Source: Spirochaetaceae bacterium | GTDB lineage: Bacteria; Spirochaetota; Spirochaetia; SZUA-6; Bin103 | Assembly (NCBI GenBank): GCA_026710565.1 | Contig: JAPOQV010000388.1 | Coordinates: 1 to 15,425, forward strand | Length of the DNA stretch: 15,425 nucleotides | Reading direction: 5' to 3' | In this document: one piece after another, positions 13,196 to 15,425 of the stretch | Position numbering within the stretch: position 1 is the stretch's first letter | Layout: each line of letters starts with the position of its first letter | Notes under the pieces: generated by a model | What the model saw: the letters and a program-made list of their open reading frames with translations, nothing else | The model's database searches: none | Told to the model about the DNA's origin: nothing | Translations under genes and position numbers: made by a program

Positions 13196-14431
13196 ATGAA
13201 GGTCGTCTCCAAAGAGGTGTTCGTGCCGTCGCCAGGACCCGGTGTCGGGGTGGCCGGCGGCGCCTACTACACGCGCGCCGCCGGCGACGAGCTGGTGAGC
13301 GTGCACAGCTACCACTCCCGCTCCGATACCGCCGACATCGCCCTGTACCGCCGCTCCGCCGACGGCGGCGCGACCTGGGGACCGGTGACCGAGGTGGCGA
13401 CCGGCGAACAGCGCGCCGGCGGCATGTGGCGCCGGTATCCGCGTGCGGGCCACGTCGATCCCCCCACCGACCGGTACGTCACCGTGCGCGTGGAGGGGGT
13501 GCTGCCGACCGACGAGCCGCTGGAAGGGATGCGGCAGTGGGCGCTGCACTACGCGGTGTCGGAGGACGGCGGGCGCACCGACGTGGTCGACGAGCCGGTG
13601 GTGCACGACGGCAGCGACGAGGACGGCGTGCCGTTCGACGCCGATCACCCGTTGCCCGGGGTATGGCGCGGCCGGAACGGGGTGATGCTGGGCGACCTGA
13701 CGTGCCTGCCGCTCACGCTGCGCGGCGGACGCGATGCCGGCGACATCCTGGTGCCGTGCCAGATCTGCCCGGTGGGGCCAGACGGCACCTTCCTCAACAA
13801 GGGGGGCGGCTTCACGTTCCACGACTCGGCGGTGCTGCACGGACGCTGGGTGGACGGTGGTCCTCGCCTCCGCTGGCGGCTGTCGGAGCGCGTGATCGGC
13901 GATCCGGAGCGGTCCACGCGCGGGTTCCTGGAGGCGACCATCGCGGAGCTCTCGCCGGGCCGCGTGCTGATGGTGATGCGCGGCTCCAACGACGTGCGGC
14001 CGGAGCTGCCGGGCTATCGCTGGTACGCGGTATCCGAGGACTGCGGCTGGACGTTCGGCGAGGTACGGCCGTGGGCGGATACCGCGGGCGCGCCGCTGCA
14101 GTCGCCGAGCTCCTGCTCGCAACTGCTCGACCACTCGGACGGCCGGCTGTACTGGCTCGGCAACCTGTGCGACGGCAACCCACGCGGCAACAGCCCCCGC
14201 TACCCGATCGTGATCGCCGAGGTGGAGCGCGACACCGGCCTGGTCGTCCGCGACACGGTCACGACCATCGACGACCGTCAGCCGGGCGAGCTGGAACGGC
14301 TGACGCTGTCCAACTTCTACGCGCGCGAGGAGCGGGGCTCGGGCGACATCCTGCTCTACCTGCCGCGCTACTATGCGCGGGAAAACAACTTCACGGCGGA
14401 CAACACGGTGTACCGGATCGCGGGCGAGTGA
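13196..14431 (+). CDS. Sialidase/BNR-type beta-propeller protein
   Basis: 411 residues from the ATG at 13196; an in-frame upstream start at 13148 adds only an Arg-rich stretch. Asp-box repeats (SxDxGxTW/F) appear at 54-61 (SADGGATW), 122-129 (SEDGGRTD, degenerate) and 281-288 (SEDCGWTF), as in six-bladed sialidase-fold exo-hydrolases. Such proteins cleave sialic acid or other terminal sugars, or act as inactive glycan binders. The arginine triad of true sialidases was not identified. No signal peptide is seen. A TACAGT (13183-13188) 7 bases before the ATG and no Shine-Dalgarno suggest a leaderless transcript. A lyase-like gene follows after 4 bases. Confidence 0.82.
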   Translation: MKVVSKEVFVPSPGPGVGVAGGAYYTRAAGDELVSVHSYHSRSDTADIALYRRSADGGATWGPVTEVATGEQRAGGMWRRYPRAGHVDPPTDRYVTVRVEGVLPTDEPLEGMRQWALHYAVSEDGGRTDVVDEPVVHDGSDEDGVPFDADHPLPGVWRGRNGVMLGDLTCLPLTLRGGRDAGDILVPCQICPVGPDGTFLNKGGGFTFHDSAVLHGRWVDGGPRLRWRLSERVIGDPERSTRGFLEATIAELSPGRVLMVMRGSNDVRPELPGYRWYAVSEDCGWTFGEVRPWADTAGAPLQSPSSCSQLLDHSDGRLYWLGNLCDGNPRGNSPRYPIVIAEVERDTGLVVRDTVTTIDDRQPGELERLTLSNFYAREERGSGDILLYLPRYYARENNFTADNTVYRIAGE

Positions 14432-14435
14432 GCCG

Positions 14436-15425
14436 ATGAGCCCCGAGCACCCGCGGCTGCACGTGACGGCCGGCTCGTACCCCGGATTGCTGTCGCTGGA
14501 CGAGCTGCGGCGCGGCGTGACCGAGGGGCCGGGTCGTGAGCTGTGGCTCACGCTGCAGGGCGAGGTTGAGCGCCGGGCCGCGCTGCCGCCGTATGATCCG
14601 GGCACACCGCTGCCGGGACGGCAGGCGGGGGCGGTCGAGCGGCATGAGAACGATTACCCGTTGTCCGAAGCCGCGCTCCAGCGGGTGACCGACGCGGCGC
14701 TGGCCTGGCTGGTCGCCGAGCGCCCCGAGTACCGCGACGACGCGCTGCGGCAGCTCGAATGGATGTTCGACCCTGAGCCCTGGCCGGAGTGGCGCCATCC
14801 CGTGAACGCCGAGCGCGGCGTGTGCGCCGACCACCGCATCGGCTCGCACCTGCGCCAGCTCTCGATCGCCTACGACTGGCTCTATCCGGCGCTGCGGACC
14901 GATCAGCGCGGCTGGCTGCTGGCCGGCATCCGCGAGCGGGCGCTGCAGCCGGTGCTGGAGAGCCGCACGCGCGACGCGCACTGGGGCAATTACAACAACT
15001 GGACCGGCGTGATCGCGGCCGGCATGGGCACCGCCGGCCTTGCCATGGAGGGCGAGATCGCCGAGGCCGGCGAATTGATCGAGGCCGCCATCGCCTACCA
15101 GCGCACCTACCTGAACACCCTCGGCCCGGACGGCGAGTTTAATGAATCACCGGCCTACGCCGCGTCGGTGCTCACCGCGATCCGCTTCTTCGAGTCGCTG
15201 CGCTACCACCGGGGGCGGCGCGCCGGCGACGAAGCCGGCCTGGATCCGGAGCTGCGCGAACGGGTCGGCCGGTTCGGCCGCTGGTACGCCTACCACGTGA
15301 TACTGCCGCGCGGCATCGTGCCGTTCGGGGACTGCAGTCCCGACGCGCGGCCGAACGCGGTGCAGATCGGGGTGATCGCGGAGCTGTGTGACGACCCGGT
15401 GCTGCGCTGGTTCTATCGCCTCCTG
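14436..15425 (+). CDS. Heparinase II/III- or alginate-lyase-like protein (3' partial)
   Basis: 330 codons open to the window edge; the rest lies outside. The visible part looks like the helical (alpha/alpha) toroid of polysaccharide lyases of the heparinase II/III and PL15/PL17 kind: RLHVTAGSYPGLLSLDELRR at the N-terminus, HLRQLSIAYDWLYPAL in the middle, HWGNYNNWTGVIAAGMG with candidate catalytic Asn/His residues, and PDGEFNESPAYAASVL. Full proteins usually have a beta-sandwich domain after this and reach 600 residues or more. No signal peptide. It starts 4 bases after the sialidase-like gene, so the two probably form an operon. Substrate is probably a uronate-containing glycan, but this cannot be fixed from half a protein. 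Confidence 0.75.
   Translation, partial: MSPEHPRLHVTAGSYPGLLSLDELRRGVTEGPGRELWLTLQGEVERRAALPPYDPGTPLPGRQAGAVERHENDYPLSEAALQRVTDAALAWLVAERPEYRDDALRQLEWMFDPEPWPEWRHPVNAERGVCADHRIGSHLRQLSIAYDWLYPALRTDQRGWLLAGIRERALQPVLESRTRDAHWGNYNNWTGVIAAGMGTAGLAMEGEIAEAGELIEAAIAYQRTYLNTLGPDGEFNESPAYAASVLTAIRFFESLRYHRGRRAGDEAGLDPELRERVGRFGRWYAYHVILPRGIVPFGDCSPDARPNAVQIGVIAELCDDPVLRWFYRLL

Noticed and set aside
13064..14605. 513-codon minus-strand frame opposite the sialidase-like gene
   Set aside because: Covers two genes and the VapBC promoter and has low-complexity content; the plus-strand Asp-boxes decide the coding strand.
1..15425. CRISPR arrays, tandem repeats, tRNA or rRNA genes, origins
   Set aside because: Reading both strands showed no regularly spaced repeats and no complete structural RNA gene.

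Overview
The window is GC-rich, gene-dense bacterial DNA. It has two blocks of carbohydrate-handling genes separated by about 5 kb of mobile-element debris and broken genes. There is no rRNA, tRNA or housekeeping marker, so taxonomy is inferred. An LplB/YtcP-type sugar permease pair, a LipO-sized binding protein without a lipobox, unusual polysaccharide enzymes and repeated VapBC pairs would suit an uncultured, possibly host-associated Spirochaetota-like bacterium. Chloroflexota or related lineages cannot be excluded.

Layout: (1) 1-3576 (+): two ABC permeases, the first cut by the window edge, and their solute-binding protein. No ATPase is encoded here. (2) 3593-3614: a hairpin placed as a two-way terminator; 3632-3844 (-): a small four-cysteine zinc-ribbon protein. 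(3) 3962-6562 (+): a tightly coupled run of an oligogalacturonate-lyase-like beta-propeller, a DUF6772-like protein and a 111-residue unknown protein. (4) 6668-10912: a decayed zone holding a frameshifted and truncated AAA ATPase gene, a patchwork of transposase fragments, one intact glycoside-hydrolase-like propeller gene (8080-9570), a transposon end, the 5' part of a group II intron with the start of its reverse transcriptase, and then a second partial copy of the 111-residue-gene/ATPase pair. (5) 10931-11544 (-): a VapBC module. (6) 11653-12435 (+): an SDR oxidoreductase. (7) 12457-13076 (-): a second VapBC module with a promoter that would give a leaderless mRNA. (8) 13196-15425 (+): a sialidase-like Asp-box propeller and a heparinase/alginate-lyase-like gene that runs off the window.

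How the genes may fit together (inference): the transporter would import oligosaccharides, probably acidic glycans. The Ogl-like protein, the GH-like propeller, the Asp-box propeller and the heparinase-like lyase would cleave or bind such chains, and the SDR could reduce released keto-sugars. None of the enzymes except the binding protein shows an obvious signal peptide, which points to cytoplasmic processing of imported oligosaccharides.

The most distinctive structural signal is a diverged direct duplication, 6416-c.6910 and 10485-c.10912. It spans the end of the 111-residue gene and the start of the AAA ATPase gene. The second copy is fused precisely to a truncated group II intron, and the fusion creates the stop codon of the broken reverse transcriptase.
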